Of a stretch of DNA of 64,000 bases, positions 1 through 8,120 are shown piece after piece. The position numbers and the translations under genes were made by a program. Source of the DNA: Paroceanicella profunda (GTDB lineage Bacteria > Pseudomonadota > Alphaproteobacteria > Rhodobacterales > Rhodobacteraceae); assembly GCF_005887635.2 (NCBI RefSeq), contig NZ_CP040819.1, forward strand, positions 124,001 to 188,000. Direction: 5' to 3'. Position 1 is the first letter of the stretch. Each line of letters begins with the position of its first letter. A model generated the notes under the pieces. That model ran no database searches. It was not told the DNA's origin and saw only the letters and a list, made by a program, of their open reading frames with translations.

Positions 1-1
1 C

Positions 2-586
2 TGGCTCATCCTGCGCGCCTATGCCCTGCAGCAGGAAGGCTTCGACCTCGCCGCGGGCACGGACCAGGTGTTCGCGGCGCCGCCGCTGATCTTCCGGCAG
101 GCGCGGTCCGGCGCGCTCGGCGGGGCGGTGAACTTCTGGCACTTCATGGCGCGGATGCGCGCCGCGGGCCTGCGCGAGCTGGTCTCGGTTTCGGACGCGG
201 CGGGCGCGCTGGGGCTCGACCCGCAGACGCCGCTGCTGGGCTACGTGTTCCGCGGCGAAGACCTGCGCGCCCGGCCGGAACTGGTGCGCGGCATGATGGC
301 GGCGTCGCGCGCGGCGAAGGACCTGCTGGCGCAGAGCGATGCGCCCTGGGAGCGCCTGCGCCCGCTGATGAACGCGGCGGACGATGCGGAGTTCGCCGCC
401 CTGCGTGAGGGTTTCCGCGCCGGCATCCCCGCACCGGGCCCGGTGGATGAGGCGGCGGCGGGGCGCCTGCTCTCCCTCATGGCGGACCTGGGCGGCGCGG
501 ATCTCGTGGGCCCGGACCTCGCGGGGGCAGGGCCGGACGCCGGGCCGCGGCTGCCGCCGGGCCTCTTCGTGCAGCCCGGGATCTGA
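2..586 (+). CDS. ABC transporter substrate-binding protein, NitT/TauT type (3' part)
   Basis: The 5' end lies outside the window; the frame is open from the first bases to the stop. The visible 194 residues look like the second lobe of a periplasmic binding protein of the nitrate/taurine/thiamine-precursor class: hydrophobic 'APPLIFRQ', then 'LLGYVFRGEDL' and a helical C-terminal part with 'ASRAAKDLLAQSDAPWERLRPL'. A permease gene follows after 8 bases and an ATPase overlaps that, so the three form a classic import operon. The substrate cannot be read from sequence; taurine, a sulfonate, or a methylotrophy-related compound are options because the methanol locus is nearby. The proline/glycine-rich tail after residue 160 is unusual for the family. 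Confidence 0.75.
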   Translation, partial: WLILRAYALQQEGFDLAAGTDQVFAAPPLIFRQARSGALGGAVNFWHFMARMRAAGLRELVSVSDAAGALGLDPQTPLLGYVFRGEDLRARPELVRGMMAASRAAKDLLAQSDAPWERLRPLMNAADDAEFAALREGFRAGIPAPGPVDEAAAGRLLSLMADLGGADLVGPDLAGAGPDAGPRLPPGLFVQPGI

Positions 587-594
587 GCCGCGCG

Positions 595-1380
595 ATGACC
601 GCGACCGATGCCCCCCCGCAGCCGGCCCGCCCGGGCGGTGCCCGGCTGGTGCGGCTCGCCTCGCTGGCCGGGCTGCTCGGCCTCTGGGCCCTTGCCGCGC
701 TCCTGGCGCAGGATCCGGGCCTGATGCCCGGGCCCTGGGTGGTGGGCCCGCTTCTGTGGCAGGAGGCGGCAAGTGGCCGGCTCTGGCTTCACCTCGGCGC
801 CACCCTGGCCCGGGTGGCGGCCGCCTTCGTGCTGGCGATGGGCCTGGGCACCGCGCTCGGCCTCGCCATGGGCCGCGCGCCGCGGCTCGACCGCTGGCTG
901 GACCCGTGGCTGGTGGTGCTGCTGAACCTCCCCGCGCTGGTGACCATCGTGCTGTGCTACATCTGGATCGGCCTCACGGAGACCGCCGCCATCACCGCCG
1001 TGGCGCTCAACAAGGTGCCGATGGTGACGGCGATGCTGCGCGAGGGCGCCCGCGCCCTGGACCCGGGGCTGGACGCGATGGCCCGGGTCTTCGCCATGCC
1101 GCCGGGCACGCGCCTGCGCCACGTGCTGCTGCCCCAGCTCGCGCCCCATCTCGCGGCGGCGGCGCGCACCGGGCTGGCGCTGATCTGGAAGATCGTGCTG
1201 GTGGTGGAGTTCCTCGGCCGCTCCAGCGGCGTGGGCTTCCAGATCCACCTCTATTTCCAGCTGTTCGATGTCGGCATGGTGCTGGCCTATGCCCTCGCCT
1301 TCGTGGCGGTGATGCTGGCGATCGAGGCGCTGGTGCTCCGGCCCTGGGAGGCGCGGGCCCGGCGCTGGCGGGCGCCATGA
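595..1380 (+). CDS. ABC transporter permease, NitT/TauT (SsuC/TauC-like)
   Basis: A 261-residue inner-membrane protein with about six hydrophobic segments, typical length for SsuC/TauC/NrtB permeases. The cytoplasmic coupling loop is recognisable around residues 145-185 (dense Ala/Gly/Arg with 'MARVFAMPPGTRLRHVLLPQLAPHL', which fits the EAA consensus 'A..lGas....f..v.lP.a.P'). It should form the homodimeric channel for the preceding binding protein and the following ATPase. The start ATG lies 8 bases after the binding-protein stop and its own stop overlaps the ATPase start in an ATGA, which implies translational coupling. Confidence 0.85.
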   Translation: MTATDAPPQPARPGGARLVRLASLAGLLGLWALAALLAQDPGLMPGPWVVGPLLWQEAASGRLWLHLGATLARVAAAFVLAMGLGTALGLAMGRAPRLDRWLDPWLVVLLNLPALVTIVLCYIWIGLTETAAITAVALNKVPMVTAMLREGARALDPGLDAMARVFAMPPGTRLRHVLLPQLAPHLAAAARTGLALIWKIVLVVEFLGRSSGVGFQIHLYFQLFDVGMVLAYALAFVAVMLAIEALVLRPWEARARRWRAP

Positions 1381-2006
1381 GCGGCCCGGCACCGGTTTCC
1401 ATCGACATCTGGGTGAAACGCTTCGGCGCGCGCGAGGTGCTGCGCGACATCGCGCTCACGCTGGCGCCGGGGGAGCGGGTGGCGGTTCTCGGGCCCTCGG
1501 GTGTCGGGAAATCCACCCTGCTGCGCATCGCCGCCGGGCTGGACACCGCCTTCGAGGGCACCGTGCGCGGCGCCGGGCGGGTGGCGATGGTGTTTCAGGA
1601 ACCAACGCTGCTGCCCTGGCGTTCGGCACGCGACAATCTCGTCCTCGCCGCCCGCATTCCCGCGGCGGAGGCCGAGGCGGCGCTGGCCTCCGTCGGTCTG
1701 GCGGGGCGGGGGGAGGCGTTTCCGGGCCACCTGTCGCTGGGCCAGCAGCGGCGGCTGGCGCTGGCGCGGGCACTGTGCGCCCGCCCGGAGTTCCTGGTGC
1801 TGGACGAGCCCTTCGCCTCGCTCGACGCCGAAACCGCGGCCGGGATGCGGGCGCTCACCGCGCGGCTGGTGGCCGAGTGCGGCGCGACGACCCTGCTGGT
1901 GACCCATGCCCCGGCCGAGGCCGAGGCGCTGGCCGACCGCATCCTGGTGATGTCCGGCACACCGGCGCAACTGCGGCCCCGGGGCCGCAGTTCCGGGGAA
2001 AGGTGA
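1377..2006 (+). CDS. ABC transporter ATP-binding protein, NitT/TauT (SsuB/TauB-like)
   Basis: A 209-residue cytoplasmic ATPase energising the upstream permease. Walker A 'GPSGVGKST' is near residue 41, the Q-loop is in 'VFQEPTLLPW', the signature is 'LSLGQQRRLALARAL' (LSLGQ instead of LSGGQ), Walker B is 'FLVLDEPFASLD' and the switch histidine is in 'LLVTHAPAEA'. It starts at the ATG of an ATGA overlap with the permease. It is somewhat shorter than typical SsuB/TauB (about 250 residues), mainly at the C-terminus, but all catalytic motifs are present. Confidence 0.87.
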   Translation: MSGPAPVSIDIWVKRFGAREVLRDIALTLAPGERVAVLGPSGVGKSTLLRIAAGLDTAFEGTVRGAGRVAMVFQEPTLLPWRSARDNLVLAARIPAAEAEAALASVGLAGRGEAFPGHLSLGQQRRLALARALCARPEFLVLDEPFASLDAETAAGMRALTARLVAECGATTLLVTHAPAEAEALADRILVMSGTPAQLRPRGRSSGER

Positions 2007-2152
2007 CCGGGCGGACCGGCGGAGACTTGCCGCTTTGTCCGTCCGCGTGGCAATGTTCCGCCGGATTCGGGTTGACCTGTGGCCTTAATGACCCATTTCG
2101 CCCCCAAATCGATGGCCGGCCTGGCACCGGCGCAACGCAGAGGCGGATTTTC

Positions 2153-2178
2153 GGAACCCCGGACGGGGTTGAGGTGTT
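2153..2178 (+). promoter_or_regulatory. Weak candidate EcfG-type promoter before the response regulator
   Basis: GGAAC is followed after 17 bases by TGTT, one base away from the EcfG consensus (GGAAC-N16/17-CGTT). It lies about 40 bases before the response-regulator start. One mismatch in a four-base element makes this only suggestive. Confidence 0.28.
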
Positions 2179-2215
2179 GATCCGGCAACAGTGAACAGAA
2201 TGCAGGCGCAGACAG

Positions 2216-2623
2216 ATGTCGAGAAAGATACTCATTGTAGAGGATGAAATCTTCATCGCCCTCGAGGTCGAGGCAATTGTTCGCGAGCTCGGACATGAAT
2301 CGGCCGGAATTGCCGCAGACAGTGCAGCCGCGATGAAGAAGGGGGCCGACGCGGATGTGGCCCTCGTGGATCTCAACCTGGCAGACGGCCCCACCGGGGT
2401 TTCCCTCGGGCGCAAGCTGCGGGACACGTTCGGGCTCACGGTGCTCTATGTCACCGCGAACCCCTCGCAGCTTGGCGATGGCGTGCCCGGCACGCTGGGC
2501 GTTGTTCCCAAGCCGGTGACGGAGCGCGAGATGCGCGACGTGATTTCCTACGCGGTCGCCGCCTGCGAGGAAATCACCATGCCGCCGCCGCGCAGGATGC
2601 GGGTGTTCTCCGCTTCGGCGTGA
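2216..2623 (+). CDS. Single-domain response regulator (receiver only)
   Basis: A 135-residue cytoplasmic receiver domain with no output domain. The acidic pocket is E9-D10, the phospho-acceptor is D52 in 'VALVDLNLADG', the switch Thr is T80 in 'LYVTANP' and the conserved Lys is K99 in 'VVPKPV'. It is convergent with an HWE histidine kinase about 540 bases away, which is its most likely phosphodonor. In alphaproteobacteria such stand-alone receivers with HWE/HisKA_2 kinases often tune the general stress response or light/redox signalling; that role is inference. It does not carry the FATGUY motif of SdrG-like regulators. The ATG is preceded by a modest purine-rich stretch. Confidence 0.88.
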   Translation: MSRKILIVEDEIFIALEVEAIVRELGHESAGIAADSAAAMKKGADADVALVDLNLADGPTGVSLGRKLRDTFGLTVLYVTANPSQLGDGVPGTLGVVPKPVTEREMRDVISYAVAACEEITMPPPRRMRVFSASA

Positions 2624-2798
2624 GGTGAATTCCGGCGCTGGCCCGCAGGCCATCGTGAGACGAGATGCGCTCCGGACGGGGCGCCAGAAAGACGGGGCGC
2701 CCCAGTGCGCCCCGTCTTCTTTTGTGCGCGGCGTCCCGTTCCCCCGATTTCAGCGGCGCCGAATTGTTCTTGCTTGTGAAGCGACTGGTGGAGATCGT

Positions 2799-2965
2799 CA
2801 GGGCACAGGGCACAGGGCACAGGGCACAGGGCACAGGGCACAGGGCACAGGGCACAGGGCACAGGGCACAGGGCACAGGGCACAGGGCACAGGGCACAGG
2901 GCACAGGGCACAGGGCACAGGGCACAGGGCACAGGGCACAGGGCACAGGGCACAGGGCACAGGGC
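2799..2965. repeat. Heptanucleotide tandem repeat (GGGCACA, about 24 copies)
   Basis: Twenty-three complete, perfect GGGCACA units run from 2801 to 2961, with two matching bases before and four after. The repeat sits in the convergent gap between the response regulator and the histidine kinase and is in neither coding region. Because seven is not a multiple of three, every strand and frame reads through as a low-complexity heptapeptide; these are not believed to be translated. Perfect identity of all copies implies recent slippage, so copy number is likely polymorphic. Confidence 0.97.
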
Positions 2966-3159
2966 TCCGGTTGCACCTGACGGTGCCGGGCGTGCCTCCG
3001 CCGGCTTCCCGCCACTGGCGGGGCCGGCAGACATGCCGTCGAGGGGTGTCCGACCCGCCGGAGAGCGCCCCCCGTGCCGCGCGGGCTGCGGCGGTGGCGT
3101 TCGCAGCCCGCGCGGAGGAGAGAGGGTGCCTTGCGGGAACTCGCGGGGCAGCGGGGGCT

Positions 3160-5085
3160 TCAGGCGGCCGGAGCGGGGGCGGTGCCGAGGCTGTGGACCC
3201 GGCGCAGGGAGGCCAGGGGTACGTCCACCGCCATCGACAGGCCGCTGTCCGTCCAGGTCCGGGTGAAGCGCCCGCGCATCTGGCCCTCGATGCTCAGGCT
3301 GATGAGGCGCGAGCCGAACCCGGCCTCCATGTCGGCCGCGGCATAGCCGGCCCCGGCATGTTCGCGCCACAGCAGCTCCACCCGGTCGCCCCGCAGGCGG
3401 GTTTCCACCGAGATGCCGCTGCCCTCGGGCGCGAGCCCGCCGTATTTCGCCGCGTTGGTGGCCAGTTCGTGGATCAGCAGCGCCATCGGCGTGGCGGCCT
3501 GGTCGTCCACCTTCAGGTCATCGCCGCCGATGCTCACCCGCGCGGAATTGTGCTCCATGAACGGCCGGAGCAGCTGGCGGATCATCGCGTGCAGGGTGGT
3601 GTCGCCCACCAGCGGCTGCGAGGCGTTGGAATGCGGGCGCACGAGGTCATGCGCCTGGCCCATCGCGAAGATGCGCTGGCGCAACTGCTCGGCGAAATCC
3701 TGCACCCCGGGATAGGAGCGCGCGGAGAGGCTGATGAGCCCGGAGAGCACCGAATAGATGTTCTTGATGCGGTGGCTCAGCTCCTGCGCGATCATCTCGC
3801 GCTCCTCGGCGGCGATGCGCTGCTCGTTGATGTCCGTGAAGGTGCCGAACCAGCGCGACACCCGGCCCCAGTTGTCGCGGATGGGCACGGCGCGGGCAAG
3901 GATCCAGGGGTGGTTGCCGGCGCTGTCGCGCAGGCGGTACTCGTCCTCGTACACTTCGCCGGTGCTCAGCGCCTCCTCCCAGTTCTCCAGGGCGGTGTCG
4001 CGGTCCTCGGGGTGGAGCAGCTGCGCCCAGCTGTCCCGGGTGGCGCCGTCGCGGGGCTCCTCCTCGCCGGTGAACTGGTACCAGCGGGCGTTGTAGTAGT
4101 CATGCCGGCCGCCGGGCAGCGCGGTCCAGATCATCTGGGGCATGCTGTCGGCCAGGGCGCGGAAGCGCTGCTCGGATTCGCGCAGGGCGTCCTCGGAGCG
4201 CCGGCGCTCGGTGAGGTCCACCGCCACGCCGGTGAAGCGCACGCAGCGGCCGGCCTCGTCGAAGCTGCAGTCGCCACGCGCGTTCACCCAGCGGATCTCG
4301 CCGGTGGGGCTGCGCAGGCGGAAATCCTCGGCGAAACTGTGCCCGCGCTCCATGGAATTCTCCAGCGCGGCGCGCAGGCGGGGGTCGTCTTCGGGGTGGA
4401 AGGCGGCGAGGAAGGCCTCGGCGCGCAGGCCGCGCGCCGCCTCCTCGCGGTCCACCCAGAACATGTCGGCGAAGCGGTGGTCGGTCACGATGCGGTCGGC
4501 GACCACGTCCCAGTCCCACACGCCGATCAGCCCGGCACTGTCCAGCGCCAGCTCCAGCCGCTCTTCGTTGCGCGCCAGCGCCTCCTCGGAGCGGATCTTG
4601 CTGGTGACGTCATGCACCCGCGCCAGCACCGCGATGGGCTGGCCGGAGCGGTTCAGCACCGGGGAATATTCGAGGTCGAACCAGACATCCTCCGGCTCCG
4701 AGCCGCGGTTGAGCGTGAGGCGCTGGCCGTCGAAGCTCACCGTCTCGCCGTTCAGCACCCGGTCGATGAGGTCGCGGTTGAAGCTGGCCACCTCCGGCCA
4801 GGCCTCCACGGCGGGCCGCCCGAGGATGTGCGGATGCCGGGCGCCGGCGATCCGGGCATAGCCGTCATTGTAGAGCAGGATGCCCTCGGGCCCGACCATC
4901 ACCACCATCGCCTCACGCGAGGCCAGCATCATGCGCACCGTGTAGCACAGCGCGCCGGACCATTCCGCCACCGGGCCCAGCGGGGTCGCGGACCAGTCGA
5001 ACCGGTCCATCGTCTCGAGCATCTCGGGGCTGGCTATGCGATCGAGGAGTTTCTCGCCCGCCTTGTTGAAGAGCGTACTGCGCAT
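3160..5085 (-). CDS. PAS-domain sensor histidine kinase, HWE family
   Basis: A 641-residue protein with no transmembrane segment, so a cytosolic sensor. There are three PAS-like modules: about residues 45-165, 180-295 ('WDWDV', 'FHPEDDPRL', 'EDFRLRSPTGEIRWV') and 303-422 ('LLHPEDRD', 'YEDEYRLRDSAGNHPWIL'). The kinase core has the H-box 'QELSHRIKN' (His438), the HWE-type N-box 'HELATNAAKYG' (His539, Asn544) and the 'WRE' of the G1 region (573-575) that names the family. HWE kinases in alphaproteobacteria usually phosphorylate PhyR or single receivers; the convergent receiver gene is the obvious partner. The domain reading is secure; the signal is unknown, though PAS domains could hold a flavin or other ligand. 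Confidence 0.92.
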   Translation of the reverse strand: MRSTLFNKAGEKLLDRIASPEMLETMDRFDWSATPLGPVAEWSGALCYTVRMMLASREAMVVMVGPEGILLYNDGYARIAGARHPHILGRPAVEAWPEVASFNRDLIDRVLNGETVSFDGQRLTLNRGSEPEDVWFDLEYSPVLNRSGQPIAVLARVHDVTSKIRSEEALARNEERLELALDSAGLIGVWDWDVVADRIVTDHRFADMFWVDREEAARGLRAEAFLAAFHPEDDPRLRAALENSMERGHSFAEDFRLRSPTGEIRWVNARGDCSFDEAGRCVRFTGVAVDLTERRRSEDALRESEQRFRALADSMPQMIWTALPGGRHDYYNARWYQFTGEEEPRDGATRDSWAQLLHPEDRDTALENWEEALSTGEVYEDEYRLRDSAGNHPWILARAVPIRDNWGRVSRWFGTFTDINEQRIAAEEREMIAQELSHRIKNIYSVLSGLISLSARSYPGVQDFAEQLRQRIFAMGQAHDLVRPHSNASQPLVGDTTLHAMIRQLLRPFMEHNSARVSIGGDDLKVDDQAATPMALLIHELATNAAKYGGLAPEGSGISVETRLRGDRVELLWREHAGAGYAAADMEAGFGSRLISLSIEGQMRGRFTRTWTDSGLSMAVDVPLASLRRVHSLGTAPAPAA

Positions 5086-5174
5086 GTGTCCGGTCTGTTC
5101 ATCCCGCGGCCTGGCCCCGGGCTCCTCTGGCGTCTCCGCCTCGCGGGCGCAGAACGGTTAACGTCATCAACGAT

Positions 5175-5199
5175 AATGAAGCAAAAGGTAAAAGGTTCC
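5175..5199 (-). promoter_or_regulatory. Weak candidate EcfG-type promoter before the HWE kinase
   Basis: On the minus strand GGAAC is followed after 16 bases by CATT (consensus CGTT). It lies about 90 bases before the kinase start in an AT-rich patch. The mismatch in the -10 element keeps confidence low. Confidence 0.22.
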
Positions 5200-5272
5200 G
5201 CGTGTCCTGCGCGTGGCGCGGTGGTCCGCCGGCCCGAAGCCGCCAGGCTTCCGGCCGGCCGTTCCGGTGCTG

Positions 5273-6097
5273 CTATCGCGCGGGGCCCCGGCGGCCGATC
5301 ATCCCCTTCGACGGATCATAAGCATAAATCGCGGCGGCGAGAAAGACCAGTCCACAGCCCCCGACGACCCCCAGCGACAGCCAGTTCACCTTCAGGTACA
5401 GCGCGAAGCGGATGAGCTCCACGGCATGGGTGAACGGGTTGAGCGCGCAGATGTCGTGCAGGAGCGTGGAGGCCTCCGACATCCGCCACAGCGGATAGAG
5501 GGCCGAGGAGGCGAAGAACATCGGGAAGATCACGAAGTTCATCACCCCGGCGAAATTCTCCAGCTGGCGGATGGTCGAGGAGATCAGCAGCCCCAGCGCG
5601 CCCAGCATCAGCCCGGAGAGCACCAGCGCCGGCAGCGCGGCGAGATAGCCCCACAGCGGCGGCTCCACGTCCCAGAACCAGGCGATGGCGAGGAAGGCGT
5701 AGACCTGCAGCAGGGAGACGATCACCCCCGCCGCCAGCTTGGAGGAGAGCAGGAACCAGCGCGGATAGGGGCTGACCAGCAGCGTGCGCATGGCCCCGGT
5801 CTCACGGTCATAGACCATGGAGAGCGAGGATTGCATGCCGTTGAAGAGCTGGATCATCGCGCAGAGGCCGGGGGTCACGTAGACCTCGTAGAGCACGTAG
5901 GTCTCGTAGGGCGGCGTGATGGAGATGCCCAGCACGGCGCGGAAACCGGCGGCGAAGATGAACAGCCACACCAGCGGGCGCACCAGCGCGGAGAGGAACC
6001 GCTCGCGCTGGCGCAGGAAGCGCAGCCCCTCGCGCCAGACGATGCCGCGGAAGGCGCGCATCCGCCCCGACCAGCCCAGGCGCGACACCGGGCTCAT
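5273..6097 (-). CDS. ABC-2 type permease of the PQQ-dependent alcohol system (PedC-like)
   Basis: A 274-residue ABC-2 membrane protein with about six hydrophobic segments ('LVWLFIFAAGFRAVLG', 'VSLLQVYAFLAIAWFW', 'ALVLSGLMLGALGLLI', 'FVIFPMFFASSALYPLW', 'VVGGCGLVFLAAAIYAY'). The 'FFASSALYPLW' segment is typical of the ABC-2 family. The ATPase gene overlaps its start in an ATGA. In methylotrophs and alcohol-oxidising pseudomonads this permease family travels with a PQQ-associated ATPase, binding protein and propeller; here those partners lie some 5 kb upstream. The transported substrate is unknown. The true start was taken at the ATG that overlaps the ATPase stop; more upstream codons in this frame are shadow of the ATPase gene. 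Confidence 0.87.
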   Translation of the reverse strand: MSPVSRLGWSGRMRAFRGIVWREGLRFLRQRERFLSALVRPLVWLFIFAAGFRAVLGISITPPYETYVLYEVYVTPGLCAMIQLFNGMQSSLSMVYDRETGAMRTLLVSPYPRWFLLSSKLAAGVIVSLLQVYAFLAIAWFWDVEPPLWGYLAALPALVLSGLMLGALGLLISSTIRQLENFAGVMNFVIFPMFFASSALYPLWRMSEASTLLHDICALNPFTHAVELIRFALYLKVNWLSLGVVGGCGLVFLAAAIYAYDPSKGMIGRRGPAR

Positions 6098-6837
6098 GCC
6101 TCTGCCTCCGTCTCGAGGCCGGTCATCTGCAGGAAGGCCGCGGAGAGGTCGCCGCCCCGGGCGATGGCCCCCGCCGTGCCCGTGGCCAGCACGCGGCCGC
6201 GGTGCAGGACCACGGCGTCGTCCTGCGGGTGGATCTCGTCGAAGAGATGCGTGGCCCAGAGCACCCCGACCCGGTCCACCTCCACCAGCCGGCGCACCAG
6301 CCCGAGCACCTCGCGCCGGGACTGGACGTCGAGCCCCACCGTGGGTTCGTCGAGCAGCAGCAGCCGCGGCCCGTGCATCAGCGCCCGGGCGATCTCGGCG
6401 CGCCGCGCCTGCCCGCCGGAGAGGGCGGAGACCGGAGTGTCGAGCTTGTCGCCCAGCCCGACGCGCGCGATCAGCCCGGCGGAGCGCGACCACGTCTCGG
6501 CCCGGGTGAGCCCGTGCAGCGCCGCGTGGTAGGCGAGGTTCTGCCCCACCGTGAGGTCGCGGTCCAGCGCGCGGGACTGGAACACCACGCCGAGCGCCGC
6601 GAGCGCCGGCCCCGGCCGCCGCCGGATGTCATGCCCGAGCACCCGGATCTCGCCGGAGACGTTGTCGTAGAGCCGGGTGATCAGGTTGAACAGGGTGGTC
6701 TTCCCGGCGCCGTTCACGCCCAGCAGGGCGGTGAAACTGCCGGGCGCCACGCTGAGCGACACGTCGTCGAGCGCCTTCGTCCGACCGAAGGCATGGCTGA
6801 CCCCGCGCACGCTGAGGGCTGGTTCGATGTCTGGCAC
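6094..6837 (-). CDS. ABC ATP-binding protein of the PQQ-dependent alcohol system
   Basis: A 247-residue ATPase for the ABC-2 permease it overlaps. Walker A is 'GVNGAGKTTL', Q-loop 'VVFQSRALDRDLTV', signature 'LSGGQARRAEIARAL', Walker B 'LLLLDEPTVGLD', H-loop 'LWATHLFDE'. I chose a GTG start because GGAGG lies 8 bases before it and it gives the usual family length. The frame stays open for another 120 residues upstream, reaching through a 24-bp tandem repeat that would encode an octapeptide array; that extension has no family support and is treated as leader DNA. With the permease it probably exports or imports a compound linked to PQQ-alcohol dehydrogenase function. Confidence 0.87.
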   Translation of the reverse strand: MPDIEPALSVRGVSHAFGRTKALDDVSLSVAPGSFTALLGVNGAGKTTLFNLITRLYDNVSGEIRVLGHDIRRRPGPALAALGVVFQSRALDRDLTVGQNLAYHAALHGLTRAETWSRSAGLIARVGLGDKLDTPVSALSGGQARRAEIARALMHGPRLLLLDEPTVGLDVQSRREVLGLVRRLVEVDRVGVLWATHLFDEIHPQDDAVVLHRGRVLATGTAGAIARGGDLSAAFLQMTGLETEAEA

Positions 6838-6883
6838 GCGCGGCGCCTCCGGCAATTGCCTCCGCCCGGAGCGGAGGAGGTGG

Positions 6884-7051
6884 GCTCCGCCAGAGGCGGA
6901 AGGGACAGATCCGCCAGAGGCGGAGGGAACACCTCCGCCAGGGGCGGAAGGCACGGGTCCGCCGAAGGCGGAAGGGACAGGTCCGCCGGAGGCGGAGGAT
7001 ACAGGCCCGCCGGAGGCGGAGGAAACAGGTCCGCCGGAGGCGGAGGGGGAG
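6884..7051. repeat. 24-bp tandem repeat, 7 units, each with a hairpin
   Basis: Seven consecutive 24-bp units of the form xxTCCGCCxxAGGCGGAxxxxxCx. Every unit carries the inverted repeat CCGCC/GGCGG around a 3-base centre, so the RNA from either strand could form a string of small hairpins. The first units diverge more than the last three, which are nearly identical. The array lies upstream of the PQQ-ABC ATPase start, in its probable 5' leader, and in phase with that frame (8 codons per unit). No spacers are present, so it is not a CRISPR array. Confidence 0.93.
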
Positions 7052-7391
7052 CGATCCGCGATCCGCGGAGGATGTGGCTGCGGCCCGGTAGCAGCGGGCA
7101 TGGCTCCCGCCAGTATGGCGGTCGCCCGGGTTTGCGCCATTGGCGGAAAGTCCCCGTCGCCCTGCCGATGGATGACCGCAACACCCCCGATGCCCATAGC
7201 ATAATCGGGAACCGGGCAGGGGTTCCATCCTCCTCGGGGGTGTTCGGGGCATGGCGCTGACCGTCGATGGTGGCGGGCCCGCGGACCTGCACGGCTTCCG
7301 CGGGGGCGCCCTGGCGTGAGCCGTCCGGGCCCGGCCTGGCCGCGTCATTGCCGCGCCCCGCGAGGGGGGAGCGATTGCGCGGGAATGTGAA

Positions 7392-7407
7392 TTGAGCAAT
7401 CGCTCAA
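7392..7407. promoter_or_regulatory. Likely TetR-family operator
   Basis: TTGAGCAATCGCTCAA is an inverted repeat with perfect 6-base arms and a 4-base centre, located 45 bases before the TetR gene start in a short lower-GC stretch. Its form (TTGAGC...GCTCAA) resembles operators of autoregulating TetR repressors. It probably controls the TetR-GST cluster and perhaps the leftward PQQ-ABC genes. Confidence 0.6.
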
Positions 7408-7452
7408 AAACATGCAGGATGGGGCGATCGAAACCTTCAGGGGCAGGCACAG

Positions 7453-8055
7453 GTGAGCAGACCGACGCGATACGAACGCGAGCGCGCGCTTGACGCGGCG
7501 ATGTGCCTCTTCTGGCGGAAGGGCTATCACGCAACCTCCCTGAAGGACCTCGAGGCCGCGCTGGACATGAAGCCCGGCAGCATCTACGCGGCCTTCGCCA
7601 GCAAGGAGAACCTCTGCCTGCTCTCGCTGGAGCGCTACTTCGAAGCCTCGCTCTCGCGCTTCCGCGCGCATATGGAGACCACGGCCTCGCCGCTGTCGGG
7701 GCTGGCCGATCACCTGAGGGGGTTCGCGCGGCTCGCGCCGGAAGACCAGGCGCGGCAGGTCTGCATGCTGACCAGAACGCTCATTGACACGAAGGCCACG
7801 ACCCCCACCATCTCTGCCTGCACAAGAGCCTACCTCGGCGCGATCAGGGACGCGTTCGCCGCCGGTTTCGAGCGGGCGAAGGCGCAGGGAGAGCTGCCGC
7901 AATCGGCCGACAGCGCCCGCCTTGCCCGAAGGCTGCAGGCCACGGTGTCGGCGCTGCGCTTCGAACTGCACCTGGGCACGGACCCGGCCGAGGTCTCCGC
8001 GCTGGCCGAAGACATGGCGCGCGAGATCGAGGCCCTGCGCCTCACCGGGGCCTGA
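7453..8055 (+). CDS. TetR/AcrR family transcriptional regulator
   Basis: A 200-residue DNA-binding protein. The N-terminal helix-turn-helix is canonical: 'ALDAAMCLFWRKGYHATSLKDLEAALDMKPGSIYAAFASKENL' split over residues 12-55, with the recognition helix at 'KPGSIYAAF'. The C-terminal ligand domain is of the AcrR/YdeS-like type (contains a single Cys-rich spot 'QVCMLTRTL' and 'ISACTRAYL', which could sense electrophiles or redox). The GTG start is preceded by an AG-rich site. Two glutathione-transferase genes follow on the same strand, so it probably represses a detoxification unit through the inverted repeat upstream. Confidence 0.88.
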   Translation: MSRPTRYERERALDAAMCLFWRKGYHATSLKDLEAALDMKPGSIYAAFASKENLCLLSLERYFEASLSRFRAHMETTASPLSGLADHLRGFARLAPEDQARQVCMLTRTLIDTKATTPTISACTRAYLGAIRDAFAAGFERAKAQGELPQSADSARLARRLQATVSALRFELHLGTDPAEVSALAEDMAREIEALRLTGA

Positions 8056-8120
8056 GCGGGCACCCTGCAAGGCCCGCGCCCGTCCACACACGACATACCC
8101 ACCCAAGAGGAGCCCTGCCG

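Noticed and set aside
2665..5415. A 916-residue plus-strand open frame running through the 7-bp repeat and opposite the HWE kinase
   Set aside because: It owes its length to the heptanucleotide array and to high GC; the minus strand encodes a clear three-PAS histidine kinase.
2799..7051. Tandem repeats considered as CRISPR arrays
   Set aside because: The 7-bp and 24-bp units are contiguous, with no unique spacers and no cas genes nearby.
7060..7197. Longer N-terminus for the PQQ-ABC ATPase starting upstream of the 24-bp repeats
   Set aside because: It would add about 120 low-complexity residues; a GTG with a strong GGAGG site gives the normal family length. The option is kept as a finding to test.
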